A stretch of 64,000 nt of DNA from Zygotorulaspora mrakii (Eukaryota; Ascomycota; Saccharomycetes; Saccharomycetales; Saccharomycetaceae). The stretch covers positions 1,674,001 to 1,738,000 of the forward strand of contig NC_050719.1 in NCBI RefSeq assembly GCF_013402915.1, written 5' to 3'. Below the pieces are notes generated by a model, which saw only the letters and a program-made list of their open reading frames with translations, was not told the origin of the DNA and did not search any database. The translations under genes were made by a program, and so were the position numbers. Shown piece by piece: positions 1 through 8,059 of this stretch; the first letter of the stretch is position 1, and the number at the start of each line of letters is the position of its first letter.

Positions 1-66
1 CGTGTCTGGTTTAGTTGGTAACTCGTTAACAGCCTTGGCCTTTTCTTCAAACAATTGCGACACCAT
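1..66 (-). CDS. ACB1: acyl-CoA-binding protein, N-terminal fragment (cut by window edge)
   Basis: Reading the minus strand from the ATG at 66-64 gives 22 residues beginning MVSQLFEEKAKAVNEL, which matches the N-terminus of yeast acyl-CoA-binding protein Acb1 almost exactly. The rest lies outside the window to the left. Acb1 is a small (about 87 residue) cytosolic protein that binds long-chain acyl-CoA esters and delivers them to sphingolipid and phospholipid synthesis and to fatty-acid elongation. It is divergent from the ORM gene at 874, the same arrangement as YGR037C/YGR038W in S. cerevisiae, and both gene products act in sphingolipid supply or control. The fragment is too short for the usual ORF cutoffs; synteny plus sequence make the call firm. 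Confidence 0.9.
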   Translation of the reverse strand, partial: MVSQLFEEKAKAVNELPTKPDT

Positions 67-873
67 CTTATGAACAATGCTGGATTATACTGTGCAATTC
101 GAAATCTACAACTAGCAACGCTCTACTGGGCCAGAAACGAGTGTCCTCGAGAGCGAAACTTGTTGTTTATATATACAAGCAAATCCCCTGCCACGGATCG
201 CGCCGGAGCCCTATGCCGCCAAGTGGCAAAACGTTGAAACTCCAACAAATCGAAAACGAGGGCAGTTTCGGACATCCGGACAAAAGTGTGCTACGTGTCC
301 GAAACGTGTCCGAAACGTGTCCGAAACGTGTCCGAAACGTGTCCGAAACTTCACCGCCAACCAAAATCGGAAAAGTGTCCGGAACTCATTTGGACACGCT
401 TCGGACACGTTTCACTGTCGCGATGCCAATCAGCTTGAGAATCCGCTACGACACTCGGTGTGCGAACTTAAACGCCTTGCACGCCTCATCGCTCGTACAC
501 CGTTGTCCCAAATCGAGCGCTGAAACGTAAACTTTAAGGTTCGCAGGGAACAAACAGCGTACGCGTCGCATTGCAATTGCACTTTCCTGCTGCAACGGTT
601 TTTGTATCCTGTTTGTTGTTGTCTCGTACATGACAACTTGTGGCACTGCGCTGCGCGCGTGTTCAATGCCCGCTGAGCATGTGTGATTCAGTGAGTATTT
701 CCCTATATTTAAGGAAAAAGCCGGAAAATGTGATATGATAAAGTTACATTTTACCACCGAATCTCAAGAAATATCGACAGTGTCGCAGTATATACAGAGA
801 AAGAATACAGCCTTGGAGTGCGTATACGTGTTGGTGGTTACTCTTTGATTCAGCAGTAGTATAGTACAAGAGT
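67..873. promoter_or_regulatory. divergent ACB1/ORM promoter region
   Basis: This 807-bp gap separates two divergent genes and so should hold both promoters. It contains no convincing gene. A TATATATA-like stretch (about 169-176) lies on the ACB1 side. The striking content is an 11-bp tandem array at 293-347 with inverted copies nearby, listed separately. Short ORFs across the gap are products of this repeat. Confidence 0.7.
293..347. repeat. five-copy 11-bp tandem repeat (unit ACGTGTCCGAA)
   Basis: Five perfect head-to-tail copies of ACGTGTCCGAA occupy 293-303, 304-314, 315-325, 326-336 and 337-347. A reverse-complement copy (TTCGGACACGT) lies at 400-410, and partial copies occur around 265-280 (TTTCGGACATCCGGAC) and 375-383 (GTGTCCGGAA). 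The 11-bp period puts each copy close to one helical turn apart, on the same face of the DNA. The core resembles a Zn2Cys6 CGG half-site, but no factor can be assigned from sequence alone. Confidence 0.9.
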
Positions 874-1503
874 ATGACTGATACAGAAAAAGAACGAGAA
901 CCGTCGTTGAAACCATTCCCATCCGGTGGCCAAAATAGCAAAGCCAACCTCAGCGAACCGGTCAAAGATCACAGAAGGAGACGCTCCTCCAGTATAATAT
1001 CGCATGTGGAACCCGAGACGTTCGAGGATGAGAACGACCAGCAGTTGTTGCCCAATATGAACGCCACTTGGGTGGACCAACGAGGTGCCTGGATCATCCA
1101 TATTGTGATTATTTTACTGCTCAAGATATTCTACAACCTGTTCCCTGGCGTGACGACCGAGTGGTCGTGGACGCTTACAAACACTACCTATGTTGTCGGC
1201 TCCTATATCATGTTCCATCTGATAAAGGGCACGCCGTTTGACTTCAACGGCGGGGCCTACGACAATCTGACCATGTGGGAGCAGATCAACGGAGAGACAC
1301 TTTACACGCCAGCGAGGAAATTTCTAATATTGGTGCCCATTTCGTTGTTCCTGGTCAGCACGCACTATTCACATTACGATCTAAAGCTTTTCTCATGGAA
1401 CTTTCTATTGACTACGGTTTTGGCTGTTGTGCCAAAGTTGCCCGTTACTCACAGACTAAGAATTTCGATCCCCGGCATTACTGGACCAGCACAGATCAGC
1501 TAA
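874..1503 (+). CDS. ORM1: ORM family sphingolipid regulator (Orm1/Orm2)
   Basis: The 209-residue protein is an ORMDL family member of the endoplasmic reticulum. Orm proteins bind and inhibit serine palmitoyltransferase (Lcb1/Lcb2, the SPOTS complex), the first step of sphingolipid synthesis. Residues 1-70 are hydrophilic and carry RRRRSSS at 34-40, the basic serine cluster that Ypk kinases phosphorylate in yeast Orm1/2 to relieve inhibition. The conserved NATWVDQRGAW block (63-73) and membrane segments follow, ending in PGITGPAQIS. The length matches the family (about 216-222). The ATG at 874 is the first in frame. Neighbours match both ORM1 (ACB1, KSS1) and ORM2 (NIT3) of S. cerevisiae, so this is probably the single unduplicated ancestor. 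A retrotransposon begins 50 bp after the stop codon. Confidence 0.95.
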   Translation: MTDTEKEREPSLKPFPSGGQNSKANLSEPVKDHRRRRSSSIISHVEPETFEDENDQQLLPNMNATWVDQRGAWIIHIVIILLLKIFYNLFPGVTTEWSWTLTNTTYVVGSYIMFHLIKGTPFDFNGGAYDNLTMWEQINGETLYTPARKFLILVPISLFLVSTHYSHYDLKLFSWNFLLTTVLAVVPKLPVTHRLRISIPGITGPAQIS

Positions 1504-1548
1504 TCTTTTACCAATAATACACCATCCTTTAGCACACTTTGTTACTCA

Positions 1549-1553
1549 TTTAT
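1549..1553. repeat. left target-site duplication TTTAT
   Basis: TTTAT directly precedes the left LTR and is repeated exactly at 7815-7819 after the right LTR. A 5-bp duplication is the signature of Ty1/copia integrase insertion, and it fixes both ends of the element. Confidence 0.93.
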
Positions 1554-2048
1554 TGTTGAAATATAAATCGAGATTGTAAGATATATTAAAGAGATGACTT
1601 ATAAGAATCAGAAAGAGACAATTGGTCTGTAAAACAAAATAAACGAAGTCAGATGAAACCCTAACAGAATGTCAATCGATAATGGAAAGATATCGGATGA
1701 CAGTCTATCGCGAGACGTTTACAACTCAGGAGTCTGACTACGAAGGAGTCTATGGCATGGAACATGAAATAACAGTTGTACTGTGGATTCTATGGGACTA
1801 GAAATGGTGTGATGACGATGAAAATTCCTCACTCGTCGTCCTCTATTATGGTTCAATAGGTGCAAAATGTTACGTATAAATACTGACGTATTTTCCAGAT
1901 ATTAATCCAAGTTCAATTAGCTTTATCTCAATTCATGATATAGGAAACCAAGGAATTATATATCTCTATAATTGAATATCATAGTATCATCATCAATGTC
2001 AAACCAAGTTACTATCGACAACGCCGAAGAAAACATTCTTTATAAATA
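1554..2048 (+). repeat. 5' LTR, 495 bp
   Basis: It matches 7320-7814 base for base as far as I can compare by eye. The left border is fixed by divergence of the sequences preceding 1554 and 7320. The right border is fixed by the primer binding site at 2049 and the target duplication. It carries a TATA box (1875-1882) and, near its end, the gag start codon at 1996, so gag begins inside the LTR as in Ty1. Confidence 0.96.
1875..1882 (+). promoter_or_regulatory. LTR TATA box TATAAATA
   Basis: TATAAATA in a Ty LTR, 121 bp before the gag ATG, is the expected core promoter of the genomic RNA. The identical copy in the right LTR lies at 7641-7648 and could drive transcription towards the tRNA-Ser/NIT3 side. 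Confidence 0.65.
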
Positions 2049-3366
2049 TGGTAGCGCCGCTAAAGTTCCCTTCTCAATGAGTAGAGAAGCGGAGGATTCT
2101 TTGTTTACGTCTCGTGGGAAATCAAACTCTTCGGAAATTAGTAACAATGGCACTGATCCCAACTTGAGTGATTCACAAAGAGACTTTCCTTCGTTGCAAC
2201 CTTCAATCCCGGCCAGTGTTGATAACAAACAGGAAGGTTCCCCTAAATCAAGCGCATACGATGCGGGTTATCAACACACTGGTTCCACACAAGGTTATAC
2301 TTACCCTTACCCATGGCCGAGTCCATATCCTCCAATTGCGCCACCAATGGTGCCACCAATGGGGAATGGCATGTTCAACTGGAATATGAATGCTGACGGA
2401 ATAAAATACATTCCGGCCACTAGCTATGAAACATTCATGTACCAGCAAAAACTGCTGAACGATCAGTTCAAGCAATATCGAAAGTTCTATGACCAGAGAT
2501 CAGAAGATGATACCACTTCTGAGTCCGCTAAAGAGTCTAACAATGAACAAGTGTTACCAGACTTGGATGAGATCAGTAATCCTTCGGAATTTCCCAGATG
2601 GATGAGATCATTCAAAAGATTTCTGGAAGACAACAAACTAGGTGATATCATACCTGACAGATTAAATGAATCTGAGAGGGATGCCACGAAAAGCGAAAAG
2701 GCTTTCATCATTAATTCCTTCAAAACATATGTGAAGGAAACAGCCTATCCAAAGAGCGTCAAAGACGCAATAAAAAGAGGACACGACCTGTTCCGAATTA
2801 TCCTATGCCATGTATCCGAAGACAGTAACCTTAGATCCGCTATATGGAGAGAACTAACCACAATAAGTTACGACGGATCTGCAGATTCATATTACTATAC
2901 TAGTAGAGTGAAAGAGCTTTATAGTCAACTTAAAGCAACAAATTCCAACATCCCAGAAGACATAATTTGTGAATACCTGCTCAAAAATTTGCACGGTCAA
3001 TATGCAAAGATTAGGGAGAATCATTACCTGGAATACGACCTGAACACAATCGCAGGCATTTCGAAATGTGTATTGCGCACATATGACAGATTGATAAAAA
3101 ATAAGAAACATACATCTGAAACATCACCTTCAGTAACAAACAGACATTGTTACAAGTGTTCCTCTGAGGGCCATTTTGCTCCTCAATGCCCAAATGTCAA
3201 AGATAAACTACCAAAACCCTCCATCAATTCACGAAAGGAGAAAAAGTCTTACCATCGTAAGGGTATCCATAAAATCGGACTCACCCGCGACACAGAGTTA
3301 CTTAGGCATTCTCCAGAATTCGAAGAAGAAACGTCCGAGTATGACGAAGACACCACAAACTGGTGA
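1996..3366 (+). CDS. retrotransposon Gag (TYA-like capsid protein)
   Basis: The 456-residue protein starts at the ATG at 1996 (MSNQVTIDN); an in-frame TTG lies 24 bp upstream but the ATG is preferred. Gag forms the cytoplasmic virus-like particle that packages the element RNA. A Ser/Pro/Tyr-rich N-terminal third is followed by the helical capsid-like region (about 190-370) and then a retroviral zinc knuckle of pattern CX2CX4HX4C (DNA 3148-3189), followed by a basic stretch. Ty1 and Ty2 Gag lack such a knuckle, so nucleic-acid binding may differ here. The last codons run past the frameshift site at 3301 and end at TGA 3364-3366, giving unshifted Gag a 20-residue tail. Confidence 0.93.
   Translation: MSNQVTIDNAEENILYKYGSAAKVPFSMSREAEDSLFTSRGKSNSSEISNNGTDPNLSDSQRDFPSLQPSIPASVDNKQEGSPKSSAYDAGYQHTGSTQGYTYPYPWPSPYPPIAPPMVPPMGNGMFNWNMNADGIKYIPATSYETFMYQQKLLNDQFKQYRKFYDQRSEDDTTSESAKESNNEQVLPDLDEISNPSEFPRWMRSFKRFLEDNKLGDIIPDRLNESERDATKSEKAFIINSFKTYVKETAYPKSVKDAIKRGHDLFRIILCHVSEDSNLRSAIWRELTTISYDGSADSYYYTSRVKELYSQLKATNSNIPEDIICEYLLKNLHGQYAKIRENHYLEYDLNTIAGISKCVLRTYDRLIKNKKHTSETSPSVTNRHCYKCSSEGHFAPQCPNVKDKLPKPSINSRKEKKSYHRKGIHKIGLTRDTELLRHSPEFEEETSEYDEDTTNW
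2049..2058 (+). other. minus-strand primer binding site (initiator tRNA-Met)
   Basis: TGGTAGCGCC directly abuts the 5' LTR and is the same 10-base sequence that pairs with the 3' end of initiator methionine tRNA in Ty1. Reverse transcription therefore probably starts from tRNA-iMet. Ty4 and several other copia elements use different primers. Confidence 0.92.
3301..3307 (+). other. programmed +1 ribosomal frameshift site CTTAGGC
   Basis: CTT AGG C lies in the gag frame and is the exact Ty1/Ty2/Ty4 shift heptamer. In Ty1, the Leu tRNA slips from CUU to UUA while the ribosome waits for the scarce AGG-decoding Arg tRNA, and reading resumes at GGC. Here the zero frame continues to a stop at 3364, and the +1 frame (TTA at 3302, GGC at 3305) continues without a stop to 7297. 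That is what is needed for a Gag-Pol fusion. Confidence 0.96.
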
Positions 3367-6300
3367 ACTAGTTGAAGATAACCAACATCTACTGATTGAC
3401 TCTGGGGCCGCCATATCAGTAATTCGCGACCCAGGCCTCCTTCACAACATTAATAAACACCCCAATATAGGCATAGCTGACGCGCAAGATCGTGAGATCC
3501 CCATAAGTGTCAGTGGTGACCTACAGCTAAGCTTCCCGGGTACCTCCATTATTCACACAGAGGCAGTGGCATCTACAGTGCCACATGTCGACATATTGAG
3601 TCTCCATGAGCTCCAAAAAAACGGAATCACCGTCGACTTCAACAATTCCCAAGTAACCAATAATAAAGGGAAAATGGTAGCACGGATCAAAAAGATCGGA
3701 CCTTACTATTGGATACCGGCAAAATATATCCATAAACCACACAAAAAGTTGAACGTCATGAACGTTCAAAAACAACCATTGTTCCCTATGGAATTTATAC
3801 ATCGGCTCCTAGGTCATGTCAACATTAAAACTTTAAGAGATTCCATTAAGCAAGGGATGCTGACAAATTTATCCATGGATGACATAGATTGGTCCGGATA
3901 CTCTAACTTCCAGTGTGAGGATTGTGTGAGCGGAAAAAGCAAAAAGCACAAACACTTGGTGGGTTCCAGATTGACATACCAAAAATCCTATCAACCCTTC
4001 GAGTTCTTACATACCGATATTTTTGGACCTGTACCTCACATGCCCACATCGTCACCATCATACTTCATGGCATTCACAGATGAAGCCACGAGATTTAGAT
4101 GGGTTTTTGGCTTGTGGAATAAAGAAGCTGAAACGGTTACCTCAAAGTTTCGCGAACTGGTAAATATGGTTAAAACCCAGTTCAACACAAAGGTACGCAG
4201 CTTCCAAATGGACAGAGGATCCGAATATACTAATAAGACAATTCGTAACTTCTTCAAGGAGTACGGAATAATCCCATGCTACACTTCCGTAGGTGACTCA
4301 AAAGCAAACGGAGTAGCTGAACGCCTTAATTATACACTGCTCGATGATTGCCGGACACTGCTTCGCAGTAGCAATCTACCATTACACCTTTGGTTCTATG
4401 CAGTGCAGTTCTCGACGCTAATGAGGAACTCATTAATAACGTCCAGTGTTGGCACTTCCTCCAGGGCCAAAGCAGGCCTGACAGGACTAGATGTCAGCAC
4501 TATTTTACCATTTGGACAACGTGTCATGGTAAATAATCCGCCAAAGAACAAACTTAGACCACGGGGTATAGTGGGATTCGCACTCACACCATCCGCGGAA
4601 TCCCATGGCTATCTAATATACATCCCATCGAAACATACCGTCACTGACACTACGAACTACCTGATAATTCGGGGTGATCCTCATGACAGGACAGATGACG
4701 CCGACGCAGTCATTGCTCCCCTACTTGATCAACTCGAAGCCAGACAGGACGGTGAATTCGATAATAATATGTCCACCCATTCGGGTGGTATGGAAATGGA
4801 TGTGTCAATCCATTCGGGTGGTACCATTCATCAAAGGCCTGTATCACCAACCCCAACAGCCGATAACCTATCTACCTCGTCGGGTGGTAATGACCCTATC
4901 CAAACTGGAACCACAGATACAACTGAAGTCATACCAGAGTATATCCCCGAGGGCAACAATGATGTTCTAGGACCAGACATCCATGATGATCCTCCTGAAC
5001 ATACCAGTGACGAGATCGCTGATAATATCGAGGAACATGGTTCAAACATGATCAATGAAGATCCCCGAATCAATCTTCAAAGCGCAAACCATGCTGTCAC
5101 CTATGATGATACAGAAGGTGACGATCAGCCCACGCAGAATGAACCAACGTCAAACCCCATAAATGATCCAGCAAACGATCACCCATCGTCCGCCATCATT
5201 GACAACACTAAGACACCGGATCCAATTCCCGATACCGTCTCAAGAAGAACCATCAATAATGATATTGACCCAAGCAGTGCAATTGCATCCACAGTCGGAA
5301 TACAGGCATCTGCTTACGATGATGTTGCTCCTACTACGGAAGATGAGCGCACCACATCATCGACCTCCACAGCAGAACTCGATCCACTTCCCAGCGAGGA
5401 AGAGTCCCCCGCACCAGAGAGTACTACTGTAGCAACTCCCGATAGCGAAACACCTGAGTCTATCTCCAATGTGGGTGGTAACGATCAGTCTCCAGAAGTT
5501 AATGCTAAAAGTTTAGAAGAAAGAAAGAATAGAATTTTTCAGTACCGTAATGGCGACATCCCGAGGGTAAAGCCACCAAGTACAAAAAGAAAAAGTAGTC
5601 TAGCTCTAGGTGAAATTGAAGATAGGACTCAACGCAAGAGACCAAAGCGTCATATACTTTATGTCAACGCAGTACACTCGAATCCAACTCCTCATATTAA
5701 ACCCTCCTTAAGTTACTATGAGGCAATTGTCAATAATGATGATAAAAATGATGCAAAAGGATACAACGAAGCCTACATGAAGGAATATGACCAATTGATC
5801 AAAATGAAGACCTGGGATCCTAACAAACCTGTAAATGAAAAGACGATCCCTAGACAACAAATAATAAACTCCATGTTTATTTTCAACACTAAGAGAGATG
5901 GAAGGAAGAAATGCAGATTCGTTGCAAGAGGTGACCAGCAGAAGGCTGGAACTTACAAAGAAGACCTCAAAGCAAACACGGTACATCATTACGCCCTGAT
6001 GACCAGTCTCAACATAGCACTAGACAAGAAAATGTTTATCACCCAATTAGACATATCCTCAGCGTACCTATACGCTGAATTGGAAGAAGATCTGTACATC
6101 AGAGCACCTCCACACATGAAGCTCAAAGGAAAAGCATTCAAGTTGAACAAGTCACTATATGGACTTAAGCAGAGCGGAGCGAACTGGTACAAGATGATTG
6201 GCAGTTACTTAACCAACTCTTGCAACATGACAGAATTAACCGGTTGGCCATGCGTGTTCAAAGATGAAAATGAATGTTTTGTATGCCTCTTTGTAGACGA

Positions 6301-7297
6301 CATGATCGTCCTGTCTAAAGATATCAAGGCAGCAAACAAACTGGTCAAAACTCTAAAGAAAAAGTTCGAGACCAAAGTGATCCACGATGGGAAATTAGAC
6401 GAAAACAACATGGCCACATACGATATTCTAGGACTGGAAATAGAATATACGTTCGGAAAGAAAATGACAATAGGAATGGAAAACTCCTTAACCGAAAAGC
6501 TTCCACATTTAGGTTTTGATATCGAAAAGGATAACAAGAAGTTTCTTGTGCCAGGCACACCAGGTGAACACATCCACAAAGATAATCTGGTCGTTGAAGA
6601 AGACGACTACAAAGAAAAGGTTAAGCAAATGCAGAAGGCTATAGGATTGCTATCATATGTGGGATACAAATATAGATTCGATATTCTATATTATGTGAAC
6701 ATCCTAGCTCAGCATACACTATACCCCTCAGAGCAAGTGGAGAAACTCACCAAACAGCTGTTGAACTTCGTGTGGCAGTCAAAACACAAAAAGCTGATTT
6801 GGCATGCCAACAAGCATACCAAGACAAATAGGATTACCGCTATCACTGACGCATCGTTTGCGAATGAAGAAGGATTCCGATCACAATTGGGCCATTACTA
6901 CTGCCTAAATGGAAAAGTCATCGGTGGGAGATCATCTAGCGAAAAACTGCGTGTCATATCATCTACCGAAGCAGAAATATATGCGGTAAGCGAATCAGTC
7001 CCAATGTTACAAGGAGTAGCATGCCTAGTAAAACAAATTGATCCATCATCATCACTTAGGTCGAAGATACTAACTGACTCAAAACCTACTATATCAATAG
7101 TAGAGGACCAAAGCGAAGATTCAAGAGCGTTCAGAAATCGTTTCTTCGGGACACGAGCTTTCAGGTTAAGAGATGAAGCTAGACGCAACGATCTGAAGTT
7201 CGAATACATAAAGACAGAAGATAACTATGCGGACATATTGACCAAGCCTACATCAATAGCCATATTCAAGAAGCTTACTCATTCATGGGTGAAATAG
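3302..7297 (+). CDS. retrotransposon Pol (protease, integrase, reverse transcriptase, RNase H), made by +1 frameshift
   Basis: About 1331 codons are read in the +1 frame after the shift. Protease: DSG at 3398-3406. Integrase: zinc-binding HHCC (His codons 3800 and 3814, Cys codons 3914 and 3923), then a D,D-35-E triad with codons at 4016, 4211 and 4319, and a long low-complexity tail. Near 5585-5652 a split basic patch (KRK ... RKRPKR) resembles the bipartite nuclear localisation signal of Ty1 integrase. Reverse transcriptase: conserved SAYLYAELEEDLYI block and catalytic FVDD (Asp codons 6296 and 6299). RNase H: TDASFANEEG, STEAEIYAV and TDSKPT blocks, ending in DILTKPTS. All catalytic motifs are present and there is no premature stop, so the element may be autonomous. 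The ORF is open back to 3176 but has no independent start role. Confidence 0.95.
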   Translation, partial: LGILQNSKKKRPSMTKTPQTGELVEDNQHLLIDSGAAISVIRDPGLLHNINKHPNIGIADAQDREIPISVSGDLQLSFPGTSIIHTEAVASTVPHVDILSLHELQKNGITVDFNNSQVTNNKGKMVARIKKIGPYYWIPAKYIHKPHKKLNVMNVQKQPLFPMEFIHRLLGHVNIKTLRDSIKQGMLTNLSMDDIDWSGYSNFQCEDCVSGKSKKHKHLVGSRLTYQKSYQPFEFLHTDIFGPVPHMPTSSPSYFMAFTDEATRFRWVFGLWNKEAETVTSKFRELVNMVKTQFNTKVRSFQMDRGSEYTNKTIRNFFKEYGIIPCYTSVGDSKANGVAERLNYTLLDDCRTLLRSSNLPLHLWFYAVQFSTLMRNSLITSSVGTSSRAKAGLTGLDVSTILPFGQRVMVNNPPKNKLRPRGIVGFALTPSAESHGYLIYIPSKHTVTDTTNYLIIRGDPHDRTDDADAVIAPLLDQLEARQDGEFDNNMSTHSGGMEMDVSIHSGGTIHQRPVSPTPTADNLSTSSGGNDPIQTGTTDTTEVIPEYIPEGNNDVLGPDIHDDPPEHTSDEIADNIEEHGSNMINEDPRINLQSANHAVTYDDTEGDDQPTQNEPTSNPINDPANDHPSSAIIDNTKTPDPIPDTVSRRTINNDIDPSSAIASTVGIQASAYDDVAPTTEDERTTSSTSTAELDPLPSEEESPAPESTTVATPDSETPESISNVGGNDQSPEVNAKSLEERKNRIFQYRNGDIPRVKPPSTKRKSSLALGEIEDRTQRKRPKRHILYVNAVHSNPTPHIKPSLSYYEAIVNNDDKNDAKGYNEAYMKEYDQLIKMKTWDPNKPVNEKTIPRQQIINSMFIFNTKRDGRKKCRFVARGDQQKAGTYKEDLKANTVHHYALMTSLNIALDKKMFITQLDISSAYLYAELEEDLYIRAPPHMKLKGKAFKLNKSLYGLKQSGANWYKMIGSYLTNSCNMTELTGWPCVFKDENECFVCLFVDDMIVLSKDIKAANKLVKTLKKKFETKVIHDGKLDENNMATYDILGLEIEYTFGKKMTIGMENSLTEKLPHLGFDIEKDNKKFLVPGTPGEHIHKDNLVVEEDDYKEKVKQMQKAIGLLSYVGYKYRFDILYYVNILAQHTLYPSEQVEKLTKQLLNFVWQSKHKKLIWHANKHTKTNRITAITDASFANEEGFRSQLGHYYCLNGKVIGGRSSSEKLRVISSTEAEIYAVSESVPMLQGVACLVKQIDPSSSLRSKILTDSKPTISIVEDQSEDSRAFRNRFFGTRAFRLRDEARRNDLKFEYIKTEDNYADILTKPTSIAIFKKLTHSWVK
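4783..5480 (+). repeat. four internal copies of the polypurine-tract octamer GGGTGGTA
   Basis: Exact GGGTGGTA octamers occur at 4783-4790, 4816-4823, 4882-4889 and 5473-5480, all in the same codon phase (x-Gly-Gly-x) within the integrase tail. The octamer equals the terminal polypurine tract at 7312-7319. Ty1 has one internal copy (PPT2) near the end of integrase that primes a second plus strand. Confidence 0.9.
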
Positions 7298-7311
7298 CAT
7301 TATTGAACCAT

Positions 7312-7319
7312 GGGTGGTA
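7312..7319 (+). other. polypurine tract GGGTGGTA
   Basis: GGGTGGTA sits immediately before the right LTR (7320) and equals the Ty1 polypurine tract that resists RNase H and primes plus-strand DNA. It helps fix the LTR start. Confidence 0.92.
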
Positions 7320-7814
7320 TGTTGAAATATAAATCGAGATTGTAAGATATATTAAAGAGATGACTTATAAGAATCAGAAAGAGACAATTGGTCTGTAAAA
7401 CAAAATAAACGAAGTCAGATGAAACCCTAACAGAATGTCAATCGATAATGGAAAGATATCGGATGACAGTCTATCGCGAGACGTTTACAACTCAGGAGTC
7501 TGACTACGAAGGAGTCTATGGCATGGAACATGAAATAACAGTTGTACTGTGGATTCTATGGGACTAGAAATGGTGTGATGACGATGAAAATTCCTCACTC
7601 GTCGTCCTCTATTATGGTTCAATAGGTGCAAAATGTTACGTATAAATACTGACGTATTTTCCAGATATTAATCCAAGTTCAATTAGCTTTATCTCAATTC
7701 ATGATATAGGAAACCAAGGAATTATATATCTCTATAATTGAATATCATAGTATCATCATCAATGTCAAACCAAGTTACTATCGACAACGCCGAAGAAAAC
7801 ATTCTTTATAAATA
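7320..7814 (+). repeat. 3' LTR, 495 bp
   Basis: It is identical by eye to the 5' LTR, including the TATA box at 7641-7648 and the gag ATG at 7762. Because the gag start is in the LTR, this copy encodes the first codons of Gag and then runs into host DNA, giving a chimeric ORF to 7995 that is not a gene. Confidence 0.96.
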
Positions 7815-7819
7815 TTTAT
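7815..7819. repeat. right target-site duplication TTTAT
   Basis: It matches 1549-1553 exactly, confirming that both ends of the element come from a single insertion and not from recombination between elements. Confidence 0.93.
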
Positions 7820-8059
7820 TCATATATACTACAATCTCAATTGAAAATATGTTGTGTCTACGTAAAAATATATTAACTAGAACAAAGAAAAAAAACAACT
7901 GCAACGATCCTTCGGTTCTTGTGAGGGCACTGGTGCTAGTTGTTCAATCAAATCGTTGTCCAGTTTCTAAAATTATCCTTATTAGCTTCCAGTGACGCAT
8001 GACTTTTTGGAAAAATCTTGGCAGGTTGAAGAACCGAAAAATAACGACAAAAAAAATAA

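Larger units (their letters stand above)
1554..7814 (+). mobile_element. full-length Ty1/copia LTR retrotransposon, 6261 bp
   Basis: The element has, in order, a 495-bp LTR, primer binding site, gag, +1 frameshift, pol (protease-integrase-RT-RNase H, the copia order), polypurine tract and a second 495-bp LTR, flanked by TTTAT duplications. I saw no difference between the two LTRs and both ORFs are open, so the insertion is recent and possibly still active. LTRs start TGTTG like Ty1 but end in ATA instead of the usual CA. The tRNA primer, frameshift heptamer and polypurine tract are Ty1/Ty2-like, whereas Gag has a CCHC knuckle that Ty1 and Ty2 lack. The host genes on either side are intact; the left end lies in the presumptive 3' UTR of ORM. 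Confidence 0.97.

Noticed and set aside
167..530. Several ORFs with repeating VRNVSETCPK-like peptides near the window start
   Set aside because: The peptide repeats come from the 11-bp DNA minisatellite read in different frames; there is no sign of a protein gene.
7738..7995. 85-codon plus-strand ORF starting in the 3' LTR
   Set aside because: It is the first codons of gag in the LTR fused by chance to host flank; there is no domain after the LTR end.
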